Positions 25,501 through 37,974 of a stretch of DNA of 64,000 bases are shown here, piece by piece. A program made the position numbers and the translations under genes. The stretch comes from Owenia fusiformis. Taxonomy: Eukaryota > Annelida > Polychaeta > Sabellida > Oweniidae. The DNA is taken from assembly GCA_903813345.2 (NCBI GenBank), contig CAIIXF020000001.1, forward strand, positions 10,515,598 to 10,579,597, in the 5' to 3' direction. The notes under the pieces were generated by a model that saw nothing but the letters and a program-made list of their open reading frames with translations, made no database searches and had not been told where the DNA came from. How positions within the stretch are numbered: position 1 is the stretch's first letter; each line of letters starts with the position of its first letter.

Positions 25501-28500
25501 CCATCCCTCTCACAAAATCAATTTAATATGATTTCACTCTCGGAAATTTATTCCAAACATGTTCTATTTAATTCCGTGTGATTTATATAGACGTCGATAA
25601 AACACTACATAGCATTTTTTGTATTGCGTTGAAGTTAATTGATGATAATATATATTTATCCTATGCCAAGTAGAGTTTTAGGGAGATAAGTTGGTAAGAT
25701 ATATCCCGTATCCTGATTTTGAGGTTTCCATATCCAGAACCTCCATATCTCCCGCCATATCTCCCACTTCGGTACATATCTTCCCGCTTCGGTGCATATC
25801 TTCCCGCTTTCCGGTAAGTAGTGCAAATGTAATAAAATGACTTTGCATATGAATGATTTGTTTATTTTTATACCTTGTACTATTGAAATGGCCATATGCC
25901 CCTGAAAACTATACTTGGTATAGGATAAAGCAGTTATGTACGGTCGGTTTGGATATTGGGTTCATCCCTCGTGGGACATGCACATCTACCTTTGGTACCT
26001 ACGGTTCCTCAGGTAGATATGCATATCTCTCTCTGGATAAACCCCATATCCAAAACCTCCCAGTACATAACCCTCATTTATAATAGACAGAGTGACATAA
26101 AAAATGCCACCCATTAATTTCAGAATAAATCTCTCACAACTTGGAAGTTGAGATTTATCTCATTTTCCGCGGAGGCATGCTCTGACACTAAAGCATTTAT
26201 AATTGTAATTAAGGAAACATGTCTCTAAAATTTAGTGAGCCATTTCATCAAACTGGACATAATTATTTAATAAAAATGTGCAGATTTGACGTATTAGTGA
26301 TAATATATTCATGAGACAATTTAAATTTTGGATTAATTATTTTTAAAGTGGTCTATTATACCTATGTAGGTGTCACGGCCACAACAATGTACACATGTTA
26401 TTATGTTTTAATGAAATACCGTAAATAGATATAAAAAAAGCTATTGAAAGCAATCCAGAAATGACCCAAATAATGGCAAAGATAGAAATCCCAATTTTAG
26501 AAAATTGTATTTTTGAACATTTTTTGTAAGTAGCCTAGTAGCGAATAAAGTTTTCAATGGTTGGAAAATCATGTTGGCCTTTGGGAGCAATCTAGGCTCC
26601 ATTTATCAGCAAGTTAAGACGCAGTACTGCAGTAGGACAGATAATACGAATAGTTCCTTACTCGTCTTGCTCCCCATTTAAACTCAAAACCAACGACATC
26701 GTCTCCCTCTGAAAAAATAATAGTAATAGTTCAGAGTAGTCAAGTAGCTAAAGGGGCGTTGTCAGGATGACAAACTATAGTCGAAGCCATTGAAAATTAT
26801 CGAAGCAAAACTTTTAATGAAGAATAACTTTGGAGTTGCAAAATTTCCACAATTTTAGTTGAAAAAACGTCTGAAGAAATATATTTATGTAAACGTTGGT
26901 GAGTCACCTGGTCGAATGCCTCATGTCTGGGAATACATTTTATCTGGGCCCACCCCACCCCCCTGGATCCGCCGGTGGATGTACGGAACTTGATAGTTGA
27001 TAAAAAACTTTGAAAGCCATTTCTTTCAAATTCAAAGAGACATTTTAATTGCTACATGTACCTGGTTATTCCAAAAAGGTATTTTAGTTTGGATTTTCTA
27101 TTCCTTTGCGGTTTACATTTTGTTTGTTGGTTATCAACACATACCGTCTTGGTTTACGTCCTCCAACCAAAGCGTGACGTCATCACCGTCAATCTGGTTG
27201 TTCCCATCCAAATCTTGCAACCTAGTAAAACACAAAGGCTAAATCATGTATTGTTACTGATATTATTATTGTTCGAAAAAGTTAAAACTCGAAAATGATG
27301 TAAGACTCAAATTAATTTTCGTCCAAACTTAAAACACTAGATAGAACCTACTTCACAAAAAACTTACTTAAAATAGCTAGGGCCTTCTGCCTTGGAGACA
27401 TTGAAATCATCTGGCCAGTTAAGGGTATGGTTTACAAATTCCTCTACCGTTACAACTCCATCTCCTATAGTTAAAGCAACAAAGACGTAACTAGAACTGT
27501 ACAACCAATCAGATGTTGAACTAAATGTTAACAAGTTATTCAACGAACATGACAAATTTAAAGTAACAATTAACGGAATTTTCCTTGCCAGACCACTTCT
27601 CTCCTGATATGGTACCTTCAACCCGATATATCAATATACGTTCTATTTAAGGATAACGACAGAAATGTTTAAAAATATACTGTTAGTTTCAAGCTATATT
27701 TTAAGATTTATGACAGAAAGTGATATCATTGACTCTTCTTTTAAATTTGCATAAAGCTAGTTAATGATGCACTATTACTTGTAGGAAGAGCAAAGTCAGC
27801 TCTTTTTTCAACTTTGTCTATGATTTAAATCCTTCAGCTAATTTCTTTAATTCTAAGTCAAGCCCTGAAAATGTTTCTGCACAGAAAGTAACCTGTCTAG
27901 AAGTTATCGTGTGCTACTTTCCTATACTGTTATGGACCTTTTTTATAAAAGTTAAAAGTCTATGACATCACTTCCTGAAATGAGCAATGCATTTTGAAAA
28001 TGATCAATATTGACCATTTTAAAACATTTCCCATGTATTGCATAAAATGTAAAGTATATACATGTATATGGTTATCGCTGCCATACCCAGGAGGGAAATG
28101 GTCTGGTTAGGAATATTCCTTTAAACTTACTGTCTCCGTCATATCTGAAATAGAAACTCTCCAGCTCATGTGGCTCTGCTATATTGTCAGCGTTGAGATC
28201 TACGATATAGAACCATGTTTCTGCAAGGTCCGGGTCTGGTTGATTTTGTCTATAATAGAGAATATGAGATCTTGTTTGCTTTTCATACAAGCTGTGGCAG
28301 AATTCACATCATATATATGTGTTCATATTATTGTGTGACAAGCTCCCAAAAGAGTGCTTGTTGTTTAATATTTCTACAATTTGTTAAAAAAACCGAGAAG
28401 CTAGCTAGTATACTCTTTTATTATTTTCTTTTGTAAGGAGGCCTCTTTTATTAATTATGTCTATTTATTTGATTAGATTGACTTACCCAAAACAACCAAC

Positions 28501-28531
28501 AAAAACTGCAAGTATTATTATGGCCAACATT
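22570..28531 (-). CDS. Secreted protein with about eight EF-hand-like loops, copy 1
   Basis: Nine minus-strand exons: 28531-28488, 28249-28131, 27464-27368, 27221-27145, 26708-26662, 23665-23554, 23288-23118, 22969-22932 and 22644-22570. They give 259 residues. The N-terminus MLAIIILAVFVGCFG is a signal peptide. EF-hand-type loops in order include DLNADNIAEPHE, DGDRDGVVTVEE, DLDGNNQIDGDD, DVNQDEGDDVVG, DSDGFDSLSRDE, DLDTN.., DWNEDGVWDQAN and DKDPQDGVLQFNE. Several keep the Asp/Asn and Glu ligands; others are degenerate. It should bind Ca2+ outside the cell or in the secretory path. No CREC-type ER-retention HDEL ending is present (ends YKSKN). It is tail-to-tail with sphingomyelinase and head-to-head with a paralogue at 30019. 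I do not recognise a named orthologue. Confidence 0.87.
24800..25065. repeat. Two copies of a G-tract plus TGCGATCGCCAA motif
   Basis: A run of G followed by TGCGATCGCCAA occurs near 24806-24835 and again near 25014-25040; the second copy is followed by an inverted C-tract. It lies in the 3 kb intron 5 of the minus EF-hand gene. No coding potential; possibly parts of a MITE. Confidence 0.5.
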
Positions 28532-30018
28532 TGTTCAATATATTGTTCGTTCCGGTGAGACTGAGAATATACATTACACAAAGGAGTGCATGACATTTTA
28601 TACTTAAAGTTGACCATGGCCACAGTACCTCTTGACGTCAAAAATATGCAAGGTGTCCATTTTAATCATTTGAGATAAGATTGGTATATATTTTACTCAT
28701 GAGTAGAAATACTGGAATATATATAGATTATACAGCAAAATCGTCATTCCTTTATCAAAATTACTTCATTTACTAAAATCTGAAGGTCAAATGACGTAAA
28801 TATTGAAATGTGAGAAAAACGCCAAGCATCTTTTAATTCAAAACGTAAGTAACTGTATAGACACGTTTGCAGCTGTATCCGGTCACACCAACGTTTTTTA
28901 TCATTCACAGTCCCTTGTTCACTACAGTAACACTTAACAGGACTGCCATGTCAATAAAATGGTAAAAAGCTTACCATGTATCAAAAATGAACAACTTTTG
29001 GGTTCGCGGATAAACATTCATACTCGTTTCCCAGTTTGATTTTCAACACATCATACCTTGGAAATCCAAGATGGATAAACATTATGACGGGGTGATTACT
29101 GTTGTCAAAATTCAATTTTCGGCAACAAGGTATGAGAAAACAACATACAATATATTCTTCATTGTTATAGACAATCCCCATTCTAATGTGTTGCATGAAT
29201 TTCAAGCTTTGTATTCCTCAACTGTAAATAATTTTATACCGAACACTCTCTACGTAATAGCGAATCACTCACCGTTGAATAATAAAAACATAACATTTCC
29301 TCAAATCGTTGCTTATCTGAGTCACCCTGTACATGTAAATGTAGCTTAAGGAAAGATAAGCCAGAATTTGATGAATATTAAAATAGGTTATTGATAACCA
29401 GGGAGGTATATGCTTTATTCTAGGTACAATTGATGATATTGGATTGGCCAATAGTGTACAATAATTTAGTGTCATGTCCATATATAATCCATATGCATCC
29501 CCTCTTAAAATACTCCAGGTTACGTAGCATAGGAGAAATACAGGGTGTCTCTATCTATATTTAATTAGTCTCTTTACACCTGACGTAGATTTTGTATTGT
29601 ACGTATGTAATTATAAAGAGATTTTTATGGACACCCTGCATGTTTGTTTACTGTGTTAATAATAACAACTTTAACATCCAAGAAGGATGATAAAATGACT
29701 TCTTTAGTCCATGGGCTCTAGTCATGGATGACATTTGATCGAGGTGTCAGGGTTTAAGATTCTAATTTAAAAATATTTACCGCCATACGGACAATCAGAC
29801 ACGCTGTCTACAGTGCCTAAATATTTGTAATAAATAACTGAATATTAACATTCCTTATCACATCTTAAAAGATAACGCAGTCTTATCTTAAAATAAGTCA
29901 TTTTAATCAATTGAATGTAAATCATAAAACACGATAATTTTGAATAAAAAGGACCCAGGAATCATTGTTTTCAAAAGCATTTTTCCCTAGCTGTACTATT
30001 TGTAATTTACCGAACAAA
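28532..30018. other. Divergent intergenic region between the two EF-hand genes
   Basis: This 1.5 kb stretch separates the start codons of the two head-to-head paralogues and should carry both promoters, shared or separate. No clear TATA box was fixed. It also holds a short CAGGGTGTC-ended MITE at 29549-29638 and a fragment ending GTCACCCTGTA near 29322-29334. The open frame at 29071-29349 has no domain and looks spurious. Confidence 0.5.
29549..29638. mobile_element. Short MITE with CAGGGTGTC ends
   Basis: CAGGGTGTC at the left and GGACACCCTG at the right, with an inner inverted match around TCTCTTT/AAAGAGA. It is about 90 bases, in the divergent EF-hand promoter region. Confidence 0.6.
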
Positions 30019-33000
30019 ATGTGGACTATTGTGATACTTGCAATTGTTGTTGGCTGTAACGGGTAAGCAATGACTTTGACCCAAGATGAAATGTTTTAGC
30101 GACTAATGGGAAAATAAGAATATATATTATATCAGTTTAACTGTAGAAATTAGAAAATAATCTATAATTTGTATTCATTTTTCGGGTTAAAGGAACAATT
30201 ACAGAACGCATGACCCACATTGGATGATGTGAATTATTGCATCCCATTAACATCAAATATGAATAACGATGATTTTTTCCTAACGGTCTTCGATGTATTC
30301 ATCTACCATGGTATGAGCTCCACTGTTCTCTAATTTTTATATTTCATAAACACAAAAACATTTAAACGACATAAGATACACCAAGATATAAGTTTTTAAA
30401 AATGTTTAGTATACGCTTTTCTACGACATAATTTATAGACAAACCCAACCAGACCCGGACCTTGCGGAAACATGGTTCTTTTTCGTAGATCTCAACGCTG
30501 ACAATATAGCAGAGCCACACGAGCTGGAGAGTTTCTACTTCAGATACGACGCAAATAGTAGGTTTAAATTGATATTTTGTTATTGTCTTTTATGTAGTTT
30601 TTTTAGTTGAGGAAATGGTTGTTGAGGAAAATTCTAATGTACAATTTAAAAAGCTTACAAATGTTCTGCTTTACAATCCCTTTCCATTTTCTGAAGAAAA
30701 AAGAAAACTGAAAATTGTGGAGATTGTTTCTAAGATAAAAATTGTCTAATGGGACGCCACCCTTTCTATTGATGGAATACAAGCTTGTTAAAGTAAGAAC
30801 GATTGGAAAGAAGGATCTGTTGGACATTTTAGATAAGATACTGAATGAAATGTTGTGAAAAATTGTGACAATTTTTACGGCTGGCACCTGGCCATATATA
30901 CAATCCAGGCGCATCAATCTGACAATTTTTCAATCATTTAAATACCCAAATTGTTATTAGGTTGTAAAATGTCTTACAGACAAACTTCTTTTATACAAAT
31001 ATATTCATTTGCTCTTAAGGAGATGGCTTTATTACGGTCGACGAGTTTGTAAACCATACCCTAAATTGGCCTGATGATTTCAATGTCTCCAAGGCAGAAG
31101 GTCCTGCCTATTTTAAGTAAGAGTTCCATTTTTACATAAGAATATGTACATATTACGATTGATAAAATAAACCATAATACATTTTATGAAGCTGTAGAAT
31201 TCTGGGTATTTGTGTTCTCTGATAGGCAAAAGTAAGAGTAACAAAACTAAGTAGGTTTGTTGTTGGCTAATGGCTATATAACATGATGACGTAATTTTAT
31301 TATAAATTACATGATGTTTCTAACAATTTATATACTTAAATAATTAGAGGTTATGTCACTATCGTGGCATATATGCCCGAGGTGTCAGTGATATATGGCC
31401 CGACCTTGGGAGGGACATTGATCTCTGAGAACCGAGGGCATATGTGCCACGATAGTGACATAAACGATTTATAACATACCTATGATGATGTAGACTGGTC
31501 AGAGAGTACCGTTTTCTTATAGAATTGACAAACAAATGGTTTGAAAATGATTGAAATGAGTTTAGAAAAATTGCTCGCGCAGTTTTATCTTCGATTGATT
31601 GGTTATGATGTCAGCGCCTTGACCAATCAGAAAGTTAGCGGGCGCGGGCTTTTCAAAACTTATATTGACCCGCTGTCTTGTGTACACTTTGCACTATACA
31701 TCATCATAAGTACGTTATAAAAAGCATTATCAGATTTTTGCCTGAAAAATATGTTTTTATATTACACAAGATTGCAAGACATGGATGGAAACAACCAGAT
31801 TGACCCTGATGACGTAGTACTCTGGCTAGAAGACGTGAACCAAGATGGTAACTTTTTAATAAAACCTTGTTTTATGAGTCCCATCCTACATATTATCTAC
31901 AAAAAATAATTGAATTAACTAGGCAATCTGGATTGTTTTTCGGTTTAGTTTTTTTATTTTCCAAAATCAAAAATGTTTTATGTTTCAGATGGGGATGATG
32001 TCATTGGTTTCGAATTCAAATGGGGAGCAAGAAGAGTAAGCAGTTTTACACAAAATACGACCGCTTCTGAAAAAAATTATGTCTCAATATTTTTTCAACA
32101 TTGACTGAATTTGATTTTTGTCCAGTCGCAGTACTGCGCTTCATTATTTGATGTGTGATTTTTTAGATATTCCGTGCAGTGCGATTAACGATGATTCTTA
32201 TCCAGTATGATACCGATGGAATGGATTCACTAAGCACAGCTGAATTTGATGCATTCTTCAATGACTTAGACACAAACAGTAAAACGCCTTTGCTTCATCA
32301 CACTGTAGAAACATAACTGTTGTGAAAATTCTCTCAACATAAAACACACAGACATTTAAAAACGTACATTAAAACCTGTCTTAGTGAAAAAATCTCTAGT
32401 GAACACCTGTCTCTATATAGTGGACATTCTTCTCCGACACGTACTCTATTGACTTCTGTTTAAATCATACAAATACATGTACCAACACTGAACATTTTTT
32501 TCTCGGCAAAAATGTTCAATATACACAGATTTAAATGTAGTTCCTACTAGGAATTACTAATTTTTACAGAAATTGTTAATTTATGTACTCATATAGATGT
32601 ACATTAAGATGGTTCTATTTAGATGACACACAAGTAGACCTGTCCGAGTTTACCACATTTTGGACCAACTGGCAGGGAGGAGATGCCGATGATGCAGCGC
32701 TCATTCACAGGAAAATGGATTGGAACGAAGATGGTGTGTGGGATCAAGCAAATGATGTCACCAATGGCCTTTATGGAAGAATTGATAAAGATCGTAAGAA
32801 ATCATTTTAAAATGTCGGGGTGCATAGGGTACACAGGCTAATACTCATGCATATATGGATTTAGGGTCGACCTAAATCGTAAAATAAACCCTTCAGAATA
32901 CTGAAGCCTGAAGTTGATTCACTTTTTGGAAGGCACCGTTATGGGTTTTGATAGTCACTGGAGGCCAAGGTGCCCTTCAAGTACCTCCTAAAATGAAAGC

Positions 33001-33673
33001 TTTCTGAAGTTGGACCTTATGCCCGGAAAAGCCATATTGGCCTATGTGGAATTCGTGTAAATCGGTAATGACCATATAGTTTTGATAAGAAATAATTTTT
33101 TCAGCTGAGGACACCATCCTGCAACTTCACGAGTGGCTTTGGGTAAGTTCATTTACTTTAGTCTACCAGTGAACTGGCATATACGTACATAACCTCGCAA
33201 TGCTTATTGAATGAAGTTTATGCATATATGTATTGTTTCCACATGCAAAAACTGCAAGTTACAAGAGGAATACTTTTGGTGGTCATTTTGAAATTTTTTG
33301 GGGTTTGGTTGACTAAGGTTTAAGTTGACCAAGGGGTGGACTTGGGGTTGGGCTTGGGGGTAAGATGTCCACCTCACCATTTAGCATAAATGTGTAAAGA
33401 ATCAACATGACAACAAAAATGACACTTGCAAGGACTAGCATTGATTCAATTATTTTTTCTGCGAGTCAAGAATTTTGTAATTTCTACAAATGTATAATCG
33501 TTTTTATTTCATAATCAATTCTAGTGTCTAGTTATTGTTGGACACCAAATTCACTAGTTTATTTTGATGTAAATGCTAATTTAATAATCTTATAAATAAT
33601 TGTTTTTCAGATTGACCATTTTGTAAACTATGATGTGCGTTGTGACGTACCTTTGTCCAACATCATTCCTTAG
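30019..33673 (+). CDS. Secreted protein with about eight EF-hand-like loops, copy 2
   Basis: Nine exons: 30019-30062, 30439-30557, 31020-31116, 31771-31847, 31989-32035, 32167-32278, 32623-32793, 33105-33142 and 33611-33673. They give 255 residues. Exons 1-8 have exactly the same lengths and phases as the minus-strand paralogue (44, 119, 97, 77, 47, 112, 171, 38); only the last differs. The signal peptide is MWTIVILAIVVGCNG. The same series of Ca2+-loop motifs follows (DLNADNIAEPHE, DMDGNNQIDPDD, DTDGMDSLSTAE, DWNEDGVWDQAN, DKDPEDTILQLHE). The C-terminus ends in NIIP rather than YKSKN. Exon 2 is almost identical in DNA between the copies while the introns look unrelated. Role: extracellular Ca2+ binding, inferred. 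Confidence 0.87.
31351..31463. repeat. Hairpin MITE, copy 1 (28-bp arms, GACCTTGGGAGG loop)
   Basis: The left arm 31351-31378 begins TTATGTCACTATCGTGGC; the right arm 31436-31463 is its inverse with one mismatch. It lies in intron 3 of the plus EF-hand gene. The outer arm TTAGAGGTTATGTCACTAT and the loop GACCTTGGGAGG recur at 60749-60858. Confidence 0.8.
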
Positions 33674-33708
33674 TTTGGCACTTTTATTGTAACAAATATT
33701 TCATCATC

Positions 33709-33714
33709 AATAAA
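33709..33714 (+). promoter_or_regulatory. Poly(A) signal AATAAA of EF-hand copy 2
   Basis: AATAAA 36 bases after the stop codon at 33673. Confidence 0.6.
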
Positions 33715-34526
33715 CGATATAAGATTAGATTGAATATAGATTAGTTTTTTCCACTGCTTACATCATGGGGAGTACGAAGTATATAGGGAGAAGTATTTAT
33801 GTCACTCCCTTGATCAGCAAGTTTTGAATATCTAGTAAAACACGTTATTGTTAGATAGAATAGGCCACAAAATGAGACACCTTGCATGAATGTTAAAACC
33901 ATTTACAAAAAATATAAACTATAACCATGTTGATTACCAAAAGATGTTTTTAATAAAATATATTCCCTGTGCCGCTTGTAGTGTTTCTAAGATTCATTAC
34001 TTTTTTACACTACCACTTATCAGAAATATTATATGAAAAAATATTCAGTATGATTATAAATTACTTTATTTTGCTGCCCCGAGTGTGCCGCCCTTGAATC
34101 CATATTGTCCACAGTTGAATATTGTTTTTTGCATTAAGAAAGAGTATGTGAAGCTAGTAATAACACAAATATAATGTTGTAAAATAAAGAGTTTCATTCC
34201 AAACAATGGACATTTCCAATGCTGCAATTTCAAAAGCAGCTTTGGGCATACTACTTTTGTAGATCAAGCAAAAACAATTAATATTTGCTTTACCGTTACA
34301 ATTAACTATTTGAAAATAAGTATGCAAATGTCAAGCAAGACATTTCATGCATATACATATGTAGATGCTATTTCGAATTTCATTTATCTTGATGGTGTTT
34401 TTATTGGAAGACAACAATGAAACATACTTCGCAACATCTGATGCACATTTTCATGATGAGAACTTATGTGGTCCTTAAAGTGCCCGATAAAGTATAAAAT
34501 GCGCATGCGTCCAGGTGTTGATAAAC
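33715..34526. other. Intergenic between EF-hand copy 2 and the small-secreted-protein cluster
   Basis: No exon supported. AT-rich, without a clear repeat family. Confidence 0.35.
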
Positions 34527-34562
34527 TATAAATAGCGAAAACCCAGGGTTTGTCATCACAAG
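34527..34562 (+). promoter_or_regulatory. Probable TATA box and short non-coding first exon of member A
   Basis: TATAAATA at 34527-34534 is followed about 28 bases later by CACAAG|GTAAGC, a good donor at 34563. Member A's coding exon is preceded by a strong acceptor (TATTTTTCAG at 37951-37960), so a non-coding first exon is required upstream. Member B has the same arrangement at 47648-47704. The pairing of this donor with that acceptor is inferred. Confidence 0.45.
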
Positions 34563-35598
34563 GTAAGCCAGGACGTGTTGAGAGAACAGCTAGTGTTGAT
34601 ATTGAATTTATATGTAGCCAGATAAGTTTCCTTATTGAAATTACATATGGTTATTAGCAATACTTTGTAGGTGCTAAATAATAAAATATTTAGAGTATAT
34701 ATGAGAGAAATTGGTCATTTCGAACCTGTTGAAAAGTTTGTGGCTCTCGGCTACACCGGGGAATTTACTTCCATGAGTACACACATAAATGTGGGGTTCC
34801 CCAAGAGGTACGCGACAAGGTGACCTGGCATCAAATGTGCGACTAAATGCTACTATCGAGAAGATAAAATAACGAATACGACAATAAGTTATTGCATGTG
34901 ACAATTCCGAGCCTTCATCTCACTGAAGTATTTTGAAGTGAAAATAGGATTTTTGTTTTCATACATGGATTCAGATGAACGTAACTTTATTCTGACAACT
35001 AATCAAAACTGAACAAAATTGATTGTACGTAACAGACAATTTATTGTTTTACAATGTTTTGATTGGCTAAACGAATGAAACCAACAAATTATGACATGTA
35101 AAATGACAATTTTGAAATGTAAAATTTAAAAGTGACAAACACAACCTCCCTATCCACTCTTTGGGAGCCCTAGTAAATTAGTAATATGTACATGCAGCAG
35201 TGGTAGTGTACAAAATAATAAAAACAATCAAATGCTGTAGTAAGGGGAAGAGTGAGACAACTTACTGATTGATCTATTTGCTTTACCTATACATAAAGTA
35301 TAGTATGACATTTCTATAATGCTTTCCATTTACGTTTTGATGATGATATGTTCCTTGTATTCCTTGTAATTAATAGTTAAAAGCCATATCATATCAGCCC
35401 CTTAAACATTCTTTTTTATTATAATATTTCACAATTTTGTTAAAAAAATTGTTTACTGATTATTTGGTGAAAGGAATGACTCTGAATTTTAATGCAGAGA
35501 AGGTATTTTTCTAATGCTGTAAAAGGAATCATAATCACCAGTACTCTTCATAGAGACTGACATTGACATCAAATGAATGGTCCCTAAAAAGTTTACAA

Positions 35599-35658
35599 GA
35601 TTTTACTAGATTTTACTAGATTTACTAGATTTAGATTTACTAGATTTACTAGATTTAC
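35599..35658. repeat. Short tandem repeat, TTTACTAGA units
   Basis: About six imperfect units of TTTACTAGAT(T) in what is probably the 5' UTR intron of member A. Confidence 0.75.
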
Positions 35659-37974
35659 AGTCTACCGTAGTGTGCAGCTTATTATCACACTACCCTTTGT
35701 ATTCTAAAGCCTGTTGTTTGTAATAACACTGTTCACTCAACGTATGTTTTGTGTGTGGGCAGTCAACGATAATCATTGTTTTATCCCGGTTATATGACCT
35801 CGGCAGTTATAACAAAACCGTACTAAACGAAAAAACGCAAATAAGAGAAAGCTTTCACACACATATAAAAAATGAACTAGTCTAATCCGCCAGTATAAAC
35901 TCTGTGCTATACGCAAGGGAAAGATCAATACCCGGTGATTTCAGCGGGAAGTGGCGTTTCGTTCAGTGGATGAGCTGCGCGCGCACGCATAAATGTGATT
36001 ATCCAATATAATTAGGGGAGGGCTATTTGAAATAGTTTTTGGTCTTAGGCGCGACCCAGGGCTGATGTCTTAAGGACATTTCGTTGAAAATGAGCCATTC
36101 GGCTGATAATTGGTGAGAGTTTGCGATCTTATAATGTATAACTGTTACTCAGACACATATTTTGACACGATTCTGTTGGAAATAAGCTTTGAACCGAGAG
36201 ATATTCACGATTGATATGCACATTTTTGATTGTGCCATTGCTTTTCCATTGCACAATCCATGTATTGATAGAAGAAACATTAATAATGCAGATTGGTTTA
36301 CCTTCAATACATGGCAGACACTACATATCGGTCTATTAATACCAGTTTGTTCTTTAAATAGTTTTATATTTCCATCCACGGCCTGGAGCCTGGGTGTGTT
36401 TGTCTCTTATGTGTATGCTTGTGCATGGACTTCTAATCACTAGCAGAATTTAACATGATGCAAACTCGACATTATAACTCATGCTGTAACATTTTGACTT
36501 CGCTGGAAAACAATAGGAATTATTTTTCTTGCCAATCAATCATGAATCACAATCAAAAATGATTTCAGAATGAGCAATCAGGCAATGATCCAAATCAAGT
36601 TATAACATTATATGATATTCAGCAAGAAGTCCGGTAGAAATACAGAATATTTTAACATCAAAGCTGAAAGTTAAAAGCTAATCTGTCAATTTTCTGTCTG
36701 CAAAAGAGCGTTTACATTTGACACAATAAAAGACTGAGGCTTTGAAATCTAGGATTCCCCAGGAAAATATGACGTCATACTAATTAGCATAAGGATTTCC
36801 CTATTGGTTTGGGTCGAGCCTTGTTCGAAAACACAATCCATAAATACATGCTAATTTCTAAGGAGATAGGAAGTGTATAACGTGTTTATCGATTTTGTTT
36901 AAATATTTAATCAATTATCAAATTGTTTAAGTGGATAAAGTGGTCACACTTGCTTCAATTCATAGCGAAATCGACGGATAGAAACTGACCGAATTCCCGA
37001 TATCCTACCCCGTATTACTGTAGGCTATAAGCACAGTGACCTACAGAGGGCGCTATCACAAACAAGTACTGCACGAACCGATAAATTCCCGGGTATTGTA
37101 ACGCCCTTGCTATACGTAGCCGGGTCAGGCGCACACTTTTCGCAACTTTTCGAGTAGTATATCTCATTTCATGAAGTGCAATACCTGGTCATCTTTCAAT
37201 GATTTTCGTAAGGTATTACCCGCAGTAATAGAAGTAGAAGATATATAAGAGATACAATGTGCAATCAGAAATAACCCAAATTTTACAAATTGCCTTTTTA
37301 AAATAAAATGTTGCGACAATGTTTTACTTTTGATTTCTAAATCACTATTTGCGCAAGAAACACTATTGCACTCTAGTTTATATATTATTCCAAACCAATT
37401 CCATCAATTTTGATAAGGTTTTTCTAAACACATACTTTCATATCTCGATGGGTGTGTTAGATGTGGTTGGTGAAGTGGGAAGTTACAGATGACCATTTAC
37501 GCAAATAAAGTAGGAACATTAATTAAGTATAATTATTACACGTAAAACATAGAAATGCGCCTTCTAGATAAAAGCATATCATAATTGTTACACGTATTTG
37601 ATAAGTATTTACATTAGATTTTAATCAATCTTTATGTAAATAAATCCCAAGTGGCATTTCAAATAAAAAAACGACAAATACACAGTGATGACAAAATAAA
37701 CACACTGCGAGATTATTTTATGGACCCCTGAGAATCAGATATAGTTATCTTCAGAGCCAAGATTCTTCCACTTTCATCGTGACACGGATTCTGGTACATG
37801 TATGTCTAGTGCAGTTTTATAAAATGATTAATGGAAATAACTTCAAAGGATAAAAGTGCAGTAAAATCATTAAAGATATCATACTAAAATAATTAGATAG
37901 TAACAATCGCTAAGAAACTTGCTTAAAATGCCAGGTATAGTAGTTGTGAGTATTTTTCAGATCTACAAACCACA

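Noticed and set aside
29071-29349. 92-codon plus-strand frame in the EF-hand divergent region
   Set aside because: Ends in a GTCACCCTGTA MITE terminus and has no domain or splice support.
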